The position numbers and the translations under genes were made by a program. From Candidatus Zhuqueibacterota bacterium (lineage in GTDB: Bacteria > Zhuqueibacterota > Zhuqueibacteria > Thermofontimicrobiales > Thiofontviventaceae), in assembly GCA_016926625.1 (NCBI GenBank), contig JAFGOE010000083.1, positions 1 to 64,000 of the forward strand: 64,000 nt of DNA. The letters are read 5' to 3'. Positions 1 to 9,104 of this stretch are shown piece after piece. The notes below the pieces were generated by a model. The model was not told the DNA's origin. It ran no database searches and was given only the letters and a program-made list of their open reading frames with translations. Numbering within the stretch: position 1 is the first letter of the stretch; every line of letters begins with the position of its first letter.

Positions 1-206
1 CCTGGAATGTAAATCGTGAAATCAAGAGTATTCGCAGTCGGTAATAATGACTATAACTCTATTCTATTCTGAGGGTTATCCCATCCGTCTTTCTTCGGTA
101 CAACATTATTGGCTTGCATTTTTAATAATATTTCATTAACTTTAAAGAATATGGCGTAAATTTAATAAACACAATAGATGGAAAGAATTAATTGATGAGG
201 GTATAG
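1..206. other. non-coding leader of window
   Basis: I see no convincing coding frame here. The stretch becomes AT-rich towards the first gene and ends in a Shine-Dalgarno sequence GAGGG (197-201) five bases before the ATG at 207. It probably carries the promoter of the first gene, but no element stands out. Confidence 0.4.
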
Positions 207-1868
207 ATGGGTAATAAATATAGGTTATTCACTGTTTTGGTTATCCTGATGCTAAGTACGACGATAAGTTATGCCAGGATTAACAGGAACTATGAACATA
301 TTATCGTAAAAGGTGATACACTGGATAGTTTTTCGAGAAGACAGTTATCACAGCTCTATCTCTATGCATATGATGAGACGGATGAAATATGGAACATGAT
401 CCCGTTTCAATTCGATGAAGTCAATTCTGACGTTAAAATTGAATTAATTTATTTTCAACCGGAGCCGGATTCGATAAGGAAGAAATTGGACGAGGACGAT
501 GAATTGGTATTTCTCGTCGATGATCTTGGTGACAGAGCCGATAGTTCGAACTGGGTAGATGGTATGGATTCGATACGATATGAGATAGAGCTAATGGATC
601 CTCTTACTAACGAATTAGGTTACGTTTACCTATATTTTTCTGAGGACTCCACTCTCTCTGTGCCTGGTACATACCAGATGGCATACGACCAGACAAATGA
701 TCGTATAGAAACAATAAACTATGCGATTGAATTTGGCCGAGATGCAGCAGATCATACCGGGCAGATGAGCGGTGTGCATATACACAACGGAAGCGGAGAA
801 GATATATTCGACAGAATTAAGATTAGAGCGATTGGATTCTTCATCTTATGGAGGATCTATATAAGCGAAGACGCGATTACTGCCACGGATGCGTATGCGA
901 AAGTTGGTCCGGTTAGAATCATTCGCAATATGGATGGTCAATTTAAACTGGATTTGCTCGATTTAAAGGAACCATTAACGCAAACCTTGTTTTTCTATCC
1001 ATGGAGCGGTGCATTTAAAATAGTCGATATTCCCATTGGGGAAGCCAGTAAAGTCGGAGCGGATGTATATACAATACGAGTTTCCTGGGATATGAATGAA
1101 AATGCTGCTGGAATGAAATTCTATAGTGAATACAACCCTGATGGTATACTAATCGACGCAGCAGAAGATGAATTCAATGACTCGATTAATCCAGGTGAAT
1201 TAAATTGGACAATGGTTACGGGTGACCAGGGAACATTGGTCAATGTATTTAATGTTCCTGATTTAGGCGACTATAAAAAACTCTATTATTTTGATTATCC
1301 CAGCGGAGATGCCACGGGTCATCGTGAAGAGGACTATGATAGAGATACAGGAGACATGAAGTCGTACGGGGACAATGGATTTATTCTTGAAGATGATCTG
1401 GCAGATTATATCGAAGATGATTCTATTTTAGATATCGTTTATTATAATTATTTTCTTCCGGCGAATTATGGATATGAAGATGCCTCCTGGTTAGCGGAAA
1501 ATTTAAAAAATCCTTTTGCAATATATACACGAGTTCAGGAATACGTTGCCCCTGTCACAAGAGTCGTTGAGAATGATGATCTTAAGCCGGCTGATTTTCA
1601 ACTGTTCCAGAATTATCCGAATCCGTTTAATCCGCATACGACCATTAGTTTCCAAATCCCATCGGATGGTCATGTGAACCTGAGTATTTACAATGCGACA
1701 GGTTCTCTGGTCGCTGAACTTGTCGATACAAAATTATCCGAAGGTCATTATTCATATAGCTGGAATGCGCTGGACATGTATGGAAATCATGTTCCTACAG
1801 GAATATACTTCAGTAAGCTGACTGCAGGATCCTATAATGCAGTGATCAAAATCATGTTAATTCGATAA
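207..1868 (+). CDS. secreted protein with type IX sorting domain
   Basis: A 553-residue exported protein. It has an N-terminal signal peptide (hydrophobic residues about 7-22, ending SYA). The long acidic middle region matches no family I can name. The last ~85 residues form a T9SS type A C-terminal sorting domain: FQLFQNYPNPFNP, then TTISFQIP, VNLSIYNATGSLV, PTGIYFSKL and IKIMLIR. In the FCB group this domain directs passage through the type IX outer-membrane translocon and is then removed or anchored. The start has a good Shine-Dalgarno (GAGGG, 197-201). The cell-surface location is well supported; the function of the main body is unknown. The downstream lipoprotein and TonB receptor suggest a surface binding or uptake role, which is inference. 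Confidence 0.85.
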   Translation: MGNKYRLFTVLVILMLSTTISYARINRNYEHIIVKGDTLDSFSRRQLSQLYLYAYDETDEIWNMIPFQFDEVNSDVKIELIYFQPEPDSIRKKLDEDDELVFLVDDLGDRADSSNWVDGMDSIRYEIELMDPLTNELGYVYLYFSEDSTLSVPGTYQMAYDQTNDRIETINYAIEFGRDAADHTGQMSGVHIHNGSGEDIFDRIKIRAIGFFILWRIYISEDAITATDAYAKVGPVRIIRNMDGQFKLDLLDLKEPLTQTLFFYPWSGAFKIVDIPIGEASKVGADVYTIRVSWDMNENAAGMKFYSEYNPDGILIDAAEDEFNDSINPGELNWTMVTGDQGTLVNVFNVPDLGDYKKLYYFDYPSGDATGHREEDYDRDTGDMKSYGDNGFILEDDLADYIEDDSILDIVYYNYFLPANYGYEDASWLAENLKNPFAIYTRVQEYVAPVTRVVENDDLKPADFQLFQNYPNPFNPHTTISFQIPSDGHVNLSIYNATGSLVAELVDTKLSEGHYSYSWNALDMYGNHVPTGIYFSKLTAGSYNAVIKIMLIR

Positions 1869-2070
1869 GTGTCATTTTATAAATCAGTGCCAGGATATAC
1901 TACGTTTAGAGCAGCAGCATAACGTTTGAAAGCGTGACCATAGGAAGACGTGATTTGATGAGTACATGATCAATTGATCACAGCGCAGTGTCGTTCTGTG
2001 GATTTGCATCTTTGGTGCGTAGGATTATTAAAACAATGAGATGATGTTTTTGCAATAATAGGAATTTGGT

Positions 2071-2913
2071 ATGAGAAATATAGTATTCTTCTTGTTGATT
2101 TCTTGTATAGTGATGATCGTGTTGTATTCATGTGAGGTAGATCATGGATTAAAGCCTGAGACTTACAAGATAAAGGGTAAGATATTATTCGCGCATGGTG
2201 AGCCACCTGAAAATACTGGCAGGATCGAGGTGTTTGCCATTAAAGAATTCCCGCCGCAAGACCCGCAAAATTTCCTCTATCTATCGCGTTCCGGACCCTT
2301 AAATTTTAATGCGGGTAATCAGATCAGCTATGAAATATTAGTCTCGCCAACTGACTATGATTTAGTCGGTTTGGTGTGGAGGGAGAAGGATAAGGATTGG
2401 GATTTAACCGGACTAATGGGATTTTACACCGGGGAAGGATCATCGTTACTGCCTGTTACGGTTGAGGTGTCGAAAGAGGAAAGAATAGCAAGTGACATCA
2501 ATATATACGCCATATGGGATCGTGTATCCAAGGATACGAAGATCAGGGGCAATATTACTTATGAAGGCGAATGGCCCGAGGACACGCAATTGCTGTTACT
2601 CGCGATTTATACGATAGCGCCAACCAGCGAGATCGGGTACCTGTTATTCGAAAATGTAGATTACACACAGTCTCTTTTCGTGGAGTCTTCGGACTACGAA
2701 TTAGCCGTGAACACGGGTGTGTATAACTACATCGTCCTGTACTGGATCGGGAAAAATATTTCAGATTTGAGTGATCTGATCGTATTGGGAGTCTATGAGA
2801 ACCCATCGACTCCAGGGCAGCCGGGAACGATCGATGTACGATCCGGAGAAGAAGCTGACCATGTGGATATTCACGTGAATTTCGAATCGATCGATTTTTC
2901 CGGGAATGAGTAA
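2071..2913 (+). CDS. hypothetical lipoprotein
   Basis: A 280-residue protein that starts with a lipoprotein-like signal: hydrophobic MRNIVFFLLISCIVMIVLYS followed by Cys21, a plausible lipidation residue. The rest is predicted beta-rich, with two similar halves: KIKGKILFAHGEPPENTGRI near residue 35 and TKIRGNITYEGEWPEDTQLL near residue 156. This suggests a duplicated carboxypeptidase-regulatory or Ig-like fold. It sits directly upstream of a TonB-dependent receptor, with the stop at 2911-2913 and the receptor reading frame opening 3 bp later, so the two are probably co-transcribed. It may be the surface lipoprotein partner of the receptor. No named family recognised. Confidence 0.75.
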   Translation: MRNIVFFLLISCIVMIVLYSCEVDHGLKPETYKIKGKILFAHGEPPENTGRIEVFAIKEFPPQDPQNFLYLSRSGPLNFNAGNQISYEILVSPTDYDLVGLVWREKDKDWDLTGLMGFYTGEGSSLLPVTVEVSKEERIASDINIYAIWDRVSKDTKIRGNITYEGEWPEDTQLLLLAIYTIAPTSEIGYLLFENVDYTQSLFVESSDYELAVNTGVYNYIVLYWIGKNISDLSDLIVLGVYENPSTPGQPGTIDVRSGEEADHVDIHVNFESIDFSGNE

Positions 2914-2945
2914 ATTTGCAATCGACCAAATTGAAATGGATAAGC

Positions 2946-5138
2946 ATGCAACGATATATGAAATTCGATAAATTGATTATAGCAACAGTCCTAATTTTAC
3001 TGTCCATGTCTACTGCCTATGCCGCTGAGACCGGAGTTATTTCAGGCATGATCCGTGATGCTGTCACGGGTCGGGCATTACCTGGCGTGAATGTACAGAT
3101 CGTGGGGACATTTTTAGGCTCCAGCACACAAAAAAACGGTGAGTTTGTAATTAAAGGCGTTCCGATCGGCAGTCACGATATTAAAGCGACGATGATCGGT
3201 TACAAACCAGGTTTTTTAAAAAATGTCGTCGTCAAAGCGGCTGAGGCTGCGGAAGTCACCTTATCGCTTGAGGAGACGGTCATCGATTTCGATCCGTTGG
3301 TGGTCACAGCCAGCAAGACGCAGCTAGAGTTGGACAAAGCGCCTGGAGCGGTCTCGGTTATGTCCGCCCCGGAGATCCGGGAACGAAATCCGTTGCGAAT
3401 GGACCAGGTATTGGAGACGATACCGGGTGTGAATTTTATTCGGGAGCAGGTCAACATCAGGGGATCGACAGGTTTTACGATCGGAGCGGCGAATCGTACG
3501 TTATTACTGCTGGATGGTGTGCCGGTGATGACGAGCGATACGGGTCAGTTCAACTGGGATCTATTGCCGGTTTTGGACATCGAGCAGATCGAGGTCGTTA
3601 AAGGCGCCGGATCAGCGCTCTGGGGGACGGCGGCTCTTGGAGGGGTCATCAACATCATCACCAAGTCGGCCACTGAGGAGGGAAAGACGTTGGTGAGGCT
3701 GACGGTGGGTGAATACGATGAGCCGCGTTACGACCAGTGGAAATGGACGAACCGTCCGTTGACATTCGGCCGGTTTGATGTGAGCCATAATCAACGCTAC
3801 GGCGCTCTAGGAATGAGGTTATCGGCCGGGAGGCATATATCCACCGGATACACGGAGGTCGATGATTTCAAACGTTGGAATTTCACGGGAAAGTTTGATT
3901 ACAATTTTAAAAACGGTTCCACGTGGACGATGTACGGTTCATATAATTACAACATCGGTGGAATCTACGTTGGATGGGATGATCCCCAGAAGCCATTCGA
4001 GGTCAAATCATCCAACGAGCGGAGTCGCGGTGAAATCAAGATGGCGAGCCTGTACACGAGGTATCACTGGATCATATCGCCCAGGGCTGCCTTGCAATTT
4101 CGGGTTTCGTACATCATGTCGCTGATGGGGAGTCAGTTTGTTACATCGACAGATTTCAACCCGGCGAAGGGATTAGGCGCCGAAATACAGGGCGATCTCC
4201 TGCCTACAGATAAGACAGAGCTGACGTACGGAATGGAGTTCAAATGGGATACCGGAAACACGAAATATTTTGGAGATCATCAAGGGTATTCGGTAGGTTT
4301 GTACGGCCAGTTAGAATATCGCTGCATGAGCGATAAAATACGAATCTCACCAGGAATTCGATACGATCAATATAAATTAATCGACGGTTTATCGCAGGAT
4401 TTGATAAGTCCCCGCCTAGGCATCAATTATAAACCATTTGAAAATACGATACTACGGGCATCTGCCGGAAGCGGTTTCCGAGCCGCGACGATCGCGGAGA
4501 GATTTCTCGACTTCGAGAGCACCAGTGTCGTCGTTGAATCGAATCCTGATCTACAGGCGGAGACATCCTGGTCATACGATTTCGGATGGAAACAATACCT
4601 TACGAAAAATTGGTTCGTCGAGCTGGGTGCTTTCCGCAATGATTTTGATAATCTGATCGAGATCGATTTGCGTCAAAGCCAAATCGAATTCGCACAGGAC
4701 ATTCGGGTGTCTGTAAAATTTCAAAACCTGTTACAGGCACGAATTCAGGGACTTGAATTCACGACTGCTGGTATGTGGTGGAGAAACCGGCTTAGACTGA
4801 ACGCGACTGCGACTGTGATGGATCATGAGGATTTGACCACTCATCAACCGCTGACCTATCGACCCAAAGTGATCGCACACATTAATCCCTCTTTTGCTCT
4901 CGGAGCATGGGAAATACATGCTGATTACAGATATGCCAGCCGGATTGAGGAGGTCAAGTTATTCCGATACGACGAACGTGTGCCACAGAAGGTCGTAAAT
5001 TTCCGACTTTTATATCACATCGGAAATATCGATATTCAATTGGCTGTCAATAATGCGCTTGATTACTATTATACGCAGATCGAACGCAACATGGCTGAAG
5101 TGAGAAATTTCACCATCGGAATTATGGGCGAATTTTGA
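2946..5138 (+). CDS. TonB-dependent outer-membrane receptor
   Basis: An outer-membrane beta-barrel receptor that uses TonB energy to import an unknown ligand. After a signal peptide (cleavage probably after TAYA) comes a carboxypeptidase-regulatory-like domain (VISGMIRDAVTGRALPGVNV). The plug follows, with motifs NIRGSTGFTIGAANRTLLLL, LLDGVPV and VKGAGSALWGTAALGGVINI, and then a barrel of about 500 residues. The C-terminus ends in Phe (IGIMGEF), as expected for a BAM substrate. The frame opens at a TTG at 2916, but ATG at 2946 or 2958 fits the signal peptide better; I chose 2946. The N-terminal TonB-box region is not clear. The substrate cannot be predicted from sequence. The neighbouring lipoprotein is a likely partner. 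Confidence 0.93.
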   Translation: MQRYMKFDKLIIATVLILLSMSTAYAAETGVISGMIRDAVTGRALPGVNVQIVGTFLGSSTQKNGEFVIKGVPIGSHDIKATMIGYKPGFLKNVVVKAAEAAEVTLSLEETVIDFDPLVVTASKTQLELDKAPGAVSVMSAPEIRERNPLRMDQVLETIPGVNFIREQVNIRGSTGFTIGAANRTLLLLDGVPVMTSDTGQFNWDLLPVLDIEQIEVVKGAGSALWGTAALGGVINIITKSATEEGKTLVRLTVGEYDEPRYDQWKWTNRPLTFGRFDVSHNQRYGALGMRLSAGRHISTGYTEVDDFKRWNFTGKFDYNFKNGSTWTMYGSYNYNIGGIYVGWDDPQKPFEVKSSNERSRGEIKMASLYTRYHWIISPRAALQFRVSYIMSLMGSQFVTSTDFNPAKGLGAEIQGDLLPTDKTELTYGMEFKWDTGNTKYFGDHQGYSVGLYGQLEYRCMSDKIRISPGIRYDQYKLIDGLSQDLISPRLGINYKPFENTILRASAGSGFRAATIAERFLDFESTSVVVESNPDLQAETSWSYDFGWKQYLTKNWFVELGAFRNDFDNLIEIDLRQSQIEFAQDIRVSVKFQNLLQARIQGLEFTTAGMWWRNRLRLNATATVMDHEDLTTHQPLTYRPKVIAHINPSFALGAWEIHADYRYASRIEEVKLFRYDERVPQKVVNFRLLYHIGNIDIQLAVNNALDYYYTQIERNMAEVRNFTIGIMGEF

Positions 5139-5327
5139 TCTATTTGATGGTGTAGTTAGCTTTGTTGGATCGCATCAGTCGAACAGGTAAAAAATCCGAA
5201 GCGATGTGAGTCAGTACCTCACAGGATCATGAGACTGCCGAAGTGGTTGTTTAATCGTTCGCGTGATCTCGTCACCAGAGGGAACGATGACGAGTTCTGA
5301 AAAATTATTTATAGGGAATGGAAGTCG
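5139..5327. other. intergenic region with small hairpin
   Basis: No gene. A short inverted repeat, GTGAG-N7-CTCAC near 5206-5222, could form a weak hairpin but has no U tract, so I do not call it a terminator. Confidence 0.3.
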
Positions 5328-5762
5328 GTGAACGAGCCATATCATTTTCACACCACAATGGATGTCAGAATATCCGATATTAACTATGGCGGTCATGTGG
5401 GTAATGATCGTTACCTCTTGTTTTTTCATGAGGCGCGATTGAGATACCTGCAAAACCTGCATTTATCTGAGAGAGATATCGGCAGGTCGATCAGCTTGAT
5501 CATGCTTGAGGCTCATGTGGACTATAAATCCCAGGCCATGGTTGGGGATGTGCTGGATATTGCCGTACGGATAGAAGAATTATCACGAGTTCGCTTTACG
5601 ATGCGATACGAAATCAGGAATAAAGATTCAGAGGAACTCGTATCGCATGGGTATACTGTTCTGGCCGGGTATGACTATCAGAAGAATAAAGTGAGTAAGC
5701 TACCGACCTCCTTTAAGGAAGCAGTGGCTATGTATGAAGAGATAATACAGAGTAAAAAGTGA
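5328..5762 (+). CDS. acyl-CoA thioesterase, hotdog fold (4HBT/YbgC type)
   Basis: A 144-residue single-domain hotdog thioesterase, the usual size for the 4-hydroxybenzoyl-CoA thioesterase/YbgC family, which hydrolyses acyl-CoA thioesters. The hallmark helix is present: RISDINYGGHVGNDRYLLFF, in which the Asp and the Gly-Gly-His segment sit where the family has its active site. The central beta strands follow (MVGDVLDIAVRIEELSRVRF). The chosen start is GTG at 5328; the ribosome-binding site is weak, so the start is uncertain. It lies 7 bp before porX and opens the long forward gene run that includes accD, pgsA and plsX, so a role in lipid or acyl-CoA turnover is plausible. The exact substrate is unknown. 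Confidence 0.85.
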   Translation: MNEPYHFHTTMDVRISDINYGGHVGNDRYLLFFHEARLRYLQNLHLSERDIGRSISLIMLEAHVDYKSQAMVGDVLDIAVRIEELSRVRFTMRYEIRNKDSEELVSHGYTVLAGYDYQKNKVSKLPTSFKEAVAMYEEIIQSKK

Positions 5763-5769
5763 TGAGACG

Positions 5770-7326
5770 ATGAATATAAAATATCGCATTATGTGGATAG
5801 ACGATGAAATCGAATTATTGCGTCCGCATATTATATTTTTAGAGGATTTAGGGTATGAGATATCTCCGGTGACGAATGCCGAAGACGCCTTGATCCTTTT
5901 AAATGAGAGAAGTTATGATTTAATTTTGCTTGATGAAATGTTGCATGGGATGGACGGACTGACTGCCCTTTTAAAAATTAAGGAGATGAATCCGTCACTC
6001 CCGGTTGTTATGATCACCAAGAGTGAAGAAGAATCGATAATGGAAGAGGCCCTGGGGTCAAAGATCGATGATTATCTCACGAAGCCTGTGAATCCGTCAC
6101 AGATATTAATGTCGTGCAAGCGAATTCTCGAGAGCAAGAGAATTGCGAGTGAACGGATTTCCAGAGAATATTCGTTTGAATTTAATCGAATATCTCAGGC
6201 TTTAATGAGCCCAATGGATTGGCAGGAGTGGATTCAAATTTACATGAAGATCGTCGAGCGGGAAGTGGAATTGGACGATCATCTCGAACTCGGTCTCAGA
6301 CAGACGTTATTAGATCAGAAGCGTGAGTGTAATATCGAGTTCGGAAAATTTATCGAGCGATGTTACAGCGACTGGATATGGTCGGAAGATCGACCCATGC
6401 TGTCGACCGATATCATTTTGAAAAAAGTAATGCCTCTGATCGGGAATGGCGAAAATGTCGTCTTTATCGTCATGGATAACTTACGATTAGATCAATGGTT
6501 GGTGATCGAAGAATTATTGTATCCTGATTTCAATGTGACCCGAGATTACTATTTTTCTATTTTACCGACGGCGACACCCTATTCAAGGAACGGTATATTT
6601 TCAGGGCTGTTTCCGGACGAGATAAAGGTGAATCATCCTGAATATTTTATGATCGATAGTCCCGATGAATTGAGTCAGAACAGGTATGAGGCTCAATTAC
6701 TGGATTGTCTTTTAAATGATAACGGAATCCGGCTCAAATCAGATGCAAAATATTTTAAGATACTCGATATGAAACATGCAAACATGACGTACAGGAACAT
6801 ATCTTCGTTCTCCAATTTGCCGCTGGTTTCGATTGTCATCAATTTTGTCGATTTTTTAGCCCACAGCAGAAGTGATTCGGAGATCTTGAAGGAGATTACT
6901 CCTGACGAAGCAGCGTTTCGATCACTGACTAAGTCATGGTTTGAGCATTCAGTGTTATTGAAGATACTGAAAAAGATCTCAAAGCTGGGGAGCAAGATTG
7001 TTCTGACTTCAGATCACGGCAACATTCGAAGCATGCATGGTGTAAAGGTGATTGGTGATCGAGAGACGTCGACCAATCTCAGGTATAAATTCGGGAAAAA
7101 TATAAAGTGCGATCCCAAACATGCGATGATCGTAGATCATCCCGATACCTTAAAATTACCGTCTCCGCGGTTGAACACCAATTATTTGATTGCGAAAGAA
7201 GATTACTATTTTGTGTATCCTACAGATTATCACTATTATTTGAATCATTACAAGGATACATTTCAGCATGGCGGGATATCCATCGAAGAGATGATATTAC
7301 CTTTGATAACGATGTGTCCTAAATAA
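5770..7326 (+). CDS. porX: PorX-like response regulator with PglZ domain
   Basis: A 518-residue protein. The receiver domain (residues 1-120) has acidic Asp11-Asp12, phospho-acceptor Asp55 (LILLDEMLHG), the Thr/Lys switch region (MITKS) and Lys105 (YLTKP). A helical linker precedes a PglZ domain of the alkaline phosphatase superfamily (VVFIVMDNLRLDQW, LPTATPYSRN, VLTSDHGNIRS, HGGISIEEMILPL). This architecture is that of PorX, which in Bacteroidetes controls type IX secretion genes with sensor PorY and sigma factor SigP and can hydrolyse oligonucleotides through its PglZ domain. Metal-ligand-like Asp and His residues (MDNLRLDQ, SDHGN) are retained, so activity is possible. No PorY is in the window. 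The T9SS sorting domain at 207-1868 fits this call. Confidence 0.9.
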   Translation: MNIKYRIMWIDDEIELLRPHIIFLEDLGYEISPVTNAEDALILLNERSYDLILLDEMLHGMDGLTALLKIKEMNPSLPVVMITKSEEESIMEEALGSKIDDYLTKPVNPSQILMSCKRILESKRIASERISREYSFEFNRISQALMSPMDWQEWIQIYMKIVEREVELDDHLELGLRQTLLDQKRECNIEFGKFIERCYSDWIWSEDRPMLSTDIILKKVMPLIGNGENVVFIVMDNLRLDQWLVIEELLYPDFNVTRDYYFSILPTATPYSRNGIFSGLFPDEIKVNHPEYFMIDSPDELSQNRYEAQLLDCLLNDNGIRLKSDAKYFKILDMKHANMTYRNISSFSNLPLVSIVINFVDFLAHSRSDSEILKEITPDEAAFRSLTKSWFEHSVLLKILKKISKLGSKIVLTSDHGNIRSMHGVKVIGDRETSTNLRYKFGKNIKCDPKHAMIVDHPDTLKLPSPRLNTNYLIAKEDYYFVYPTDYHYYLNHYKDTFQHGGISIEEMILPLITMCPK

Positions 7327-7337
7327 GTTAAACTTGT

Positions 7338-7850
7338 ATGGTAGCCTATCATATAATCAGTTTATCAACGGAAGATACCCTTGAAGTAGGGCGCAGATTG
7401 GCAAAATGGTTGCAAAACGGTGATATCGTCGCATTCTTCGGTGATCTGGGAAGCGGTAAGACCTATTTTATTAAAGGAATTTGCGAGGGATTAGGTATTG
7501 AAGACGATGTGACGAGTCCGACCTTTACCATCATGAATGTATACGAGGGGCCAGTCGACGTTTATCATTTCGACTTTTATCGCGTCAGCACGGCAGCCGA
7601 CGTCTATGGATTGGGATATGAAGATTATTTCTACAGCGATGGCATCTGCCTTATCGAATGGGCAGATCGGATTGACTCGTTTCTGCCAGAGAATAGGATC
7701 GATATTTTTATTGACACGCCAAAGGATACGTCTTATGATGACAGGCGAGATATAAAAATCATCGTTCGCGGATTAAAAATAAGAGAAGCGGAAAGAGGCA
7801 ATCTGAGCAGAATGATGCATAACAGATCTATCGGTAATGTAGGGGACTGA
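7338..7850 (+). CDS. tsaE: tRNA t6A synthesis ATPase TsaE
   Basis: TsaE is the P-loop ATPase that resets the TsaB-TsaD complex making N6-threonylcarbamoyladenosine at position 37 of ANN-decoding tRNAs. Walker A is GDLGSGKT (residues 35-42), followed by the family motif VTSPTFTIMNVYEG, then VYHFDFYR and CLIEWADR. At 170 residues it is slightly longer than usual (about 150), with a charged C-terminal tail. It ends two bases before tsaB, so translation is probably coupled. tsaD is not in the window. Confidence 0.93.
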   Translation: MVAYHIISLSTEDTLEVGRRLAKWLQNGDIVAFFGDLGSGKTYFIKGICEGLGIEDDVTSPTFTIMNVYEGPVDVYHFDFYRVSTAADVYGLGYEDYFYSDGICLIEWADRIDSFLPENRIDIFIDTPKDTSYDDRRDIKIIVRGLKIREAERGNLSRMMHNRSIGNVGD

Positions 7851-7852
7851 AT

Positions 7853-8554
7853 TTGAACATATTAAGTATCGATACGGCTACCGATCTTTGTAATGTTGCG
7901 TTGATCAATGACTCTCGGATGTTAGTAAATTACAGTGCCGATTTTAAGCGTGCACATGCCGAAAAATTGATCACCATCGTTCAAACTGTGCTACAGCATG
8001 GTCAGGTCGCATTAAACGAGTTGGAGGGAATCGCCCTATCGATCGGACCTGGATCCTTTACGGGGCTTCGAATCAGTTTGGCAGCAGCCAAAGGATTTTG
8101 TTTCGCTAACGGTACTCCGATTGTGGGAGTGAATACCCTGGATTCGCTTGCATTCAATGCCATTTTATGGAAAGGAATGATCTGCGCTCTCATTCATGCT
8201 CAGGCCGAAGAATATTATATGGGTATGTATGAATCGGATAGCAAGACGATTACCAGAGTGGATGATTACAAGCTTATCATGATCGATGACATCGCAGGAT
8301 TAAGTGATTCGGAGCGACTGTTTATCTCTCCTCATGCGGAGAGAATAATTAAGTACATGCAGGAACACGAGATTAGTTTACCCCGATTTGTTGATCCCGA
8401 AAGTAATCATATCAGTGGACTGAGTATAGCAAGGTTAGGACTCGACAGATTGAATCGAGGTGAACGGGACGATCCCGATCTGTTACAGCCATTTTACTTA
8501 AAAGATTTTAAAGCGAAGAAGAAGGGAGAGCACAAGATTGTTCGATTTCGATGA
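7853..8554 (+). CDS. tsaB: t6A synthesis protein TsaB
   Basis: TsaB is the ASKHA-fold, catalytically inactive partner that dimerises with TsaD in t6A synthesis. The N-terminus ILSIDTATDLCNVAL and the diagnostic GPGSFTGLRISLAAAKG (about residues 64-80) are clear. The 233-residue length is normal. The start is a TTG two bases after the tsaE stop (7851-7855 region). It overlaps the N-terminus of rimI by 17 bp. The tsaE-tsaB-rimI order is a common bacterial arrangement. Confidence 0.92.
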   Translation: MNILSIDTATDLCNVALINDSRMLVNYSADFKRAHAEKLITIVQTVLQHGQVALNELEGIALSIGPGSFTGLRISLAAAKGFCFANGTPIVGVNTLDSLAFNAILWKGMICALIHAQAEEYYMGMYESDSKTITRVDDYKLIMIDDIAGLSDSERLFISPHAERIIKYMQEHEISLPRFVDPESNHISGLSIARLGLDRLNRGERDDPDLLQPFYLKDFKAKKKGEHKIVRFR

Positions 8555-9104
8555 GTTGAACTTCAAAATCGAGAAAGAACTTGATATCTCCGCATGGGAG
8601 CGGCAAGTCGTTGACGGAATCGGCTTTAGGTTTGCAGGAGATAATAGACTTTCTATTCGTTCCATGGCTTTGAGCGACATTCCCGAAATTGTCGAAATTG
8701 AGAAACTCGCCTTCGCCGATCCATGGACAGAGGAATCATTCTTATACGATCTCCTCTATCCTTATAAGAAACTGGCGATCACAGGGCTATTAAGAGACAA
8801 CATTGTGGCCTATTTGCTGTCTGTTTTCATAGCTGATGAGTTGCATCTCCATAATATCGCGGTCCATCCGGAATATCAGGGACAGGGAATCGCGAAACTC
8901 ATGCTCTGGTATATGCTCTCTGTGGCGCAGTATGAACGTGTTGGCGTTTGCCATCTCGAAGTAAGAGTATCCAATCAGAACGCGATCGAATTATACAAGA
9001 AGTTTGGTTTCGAAATATTGGGTCAACGTCGAGGTTATTATCAGAATAACAAGGAGGATGCTCTGCTGATGTCCAAAAAAATATTTAATGAATGGGAGAC
9101 ATGA
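8538..9104 (+). CDS. rimI: ribosomal S18-alanine N-acetyltransferase RimI
   Basis: A GNAT-fold acetyltransferase expected to acetylate the N-terminal alanine of ribosomal protein S18. The GNAT core starts near residue 37 (LSIRSMALSDIPEIVEIEK). It has the acetyl-CoA loop VHPEYQGQGIAKLML and the RimI-type C-terminal segment (LEVRVSNQNAIELYKKFGF, then a GYY motif). The first ~36 residues, read from a TTG at 8538 inside tsaB, are an extra N-terminal extension. No better in-frame start precedes the core, so I kept it. The gene ends in an ATGA overlap with accD. Confidence 0.88.
   Translation: MFDFDELNFKIEKELDISAWERQVVDGIGFRFAGDNRLSIRSMALSDIPEIVEIEKLAFADPWTEESFLYDLLYPYKKLAITGLLRDNIVAYLLSVFIADELHLHNIAVHPEYQGQGIAKLMLWYMLSVAQYERVGVCHLEVRVSNQNAIELYKKFGFEILGQRRGYYQNNKEDALLMSKKIFNEWET

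Noticed and set aside
1970..2206. 78-codon frame on the minus strand
   Set aside because: It overlaps the lipoprotein gene and has no features of its own.
7399..7413. TGGCA-N6-TTGC resembling a sigma-54 promoter
   Set aside because: It lies inside tsaE, with no gene start behind it, and is most simply coding sequence.
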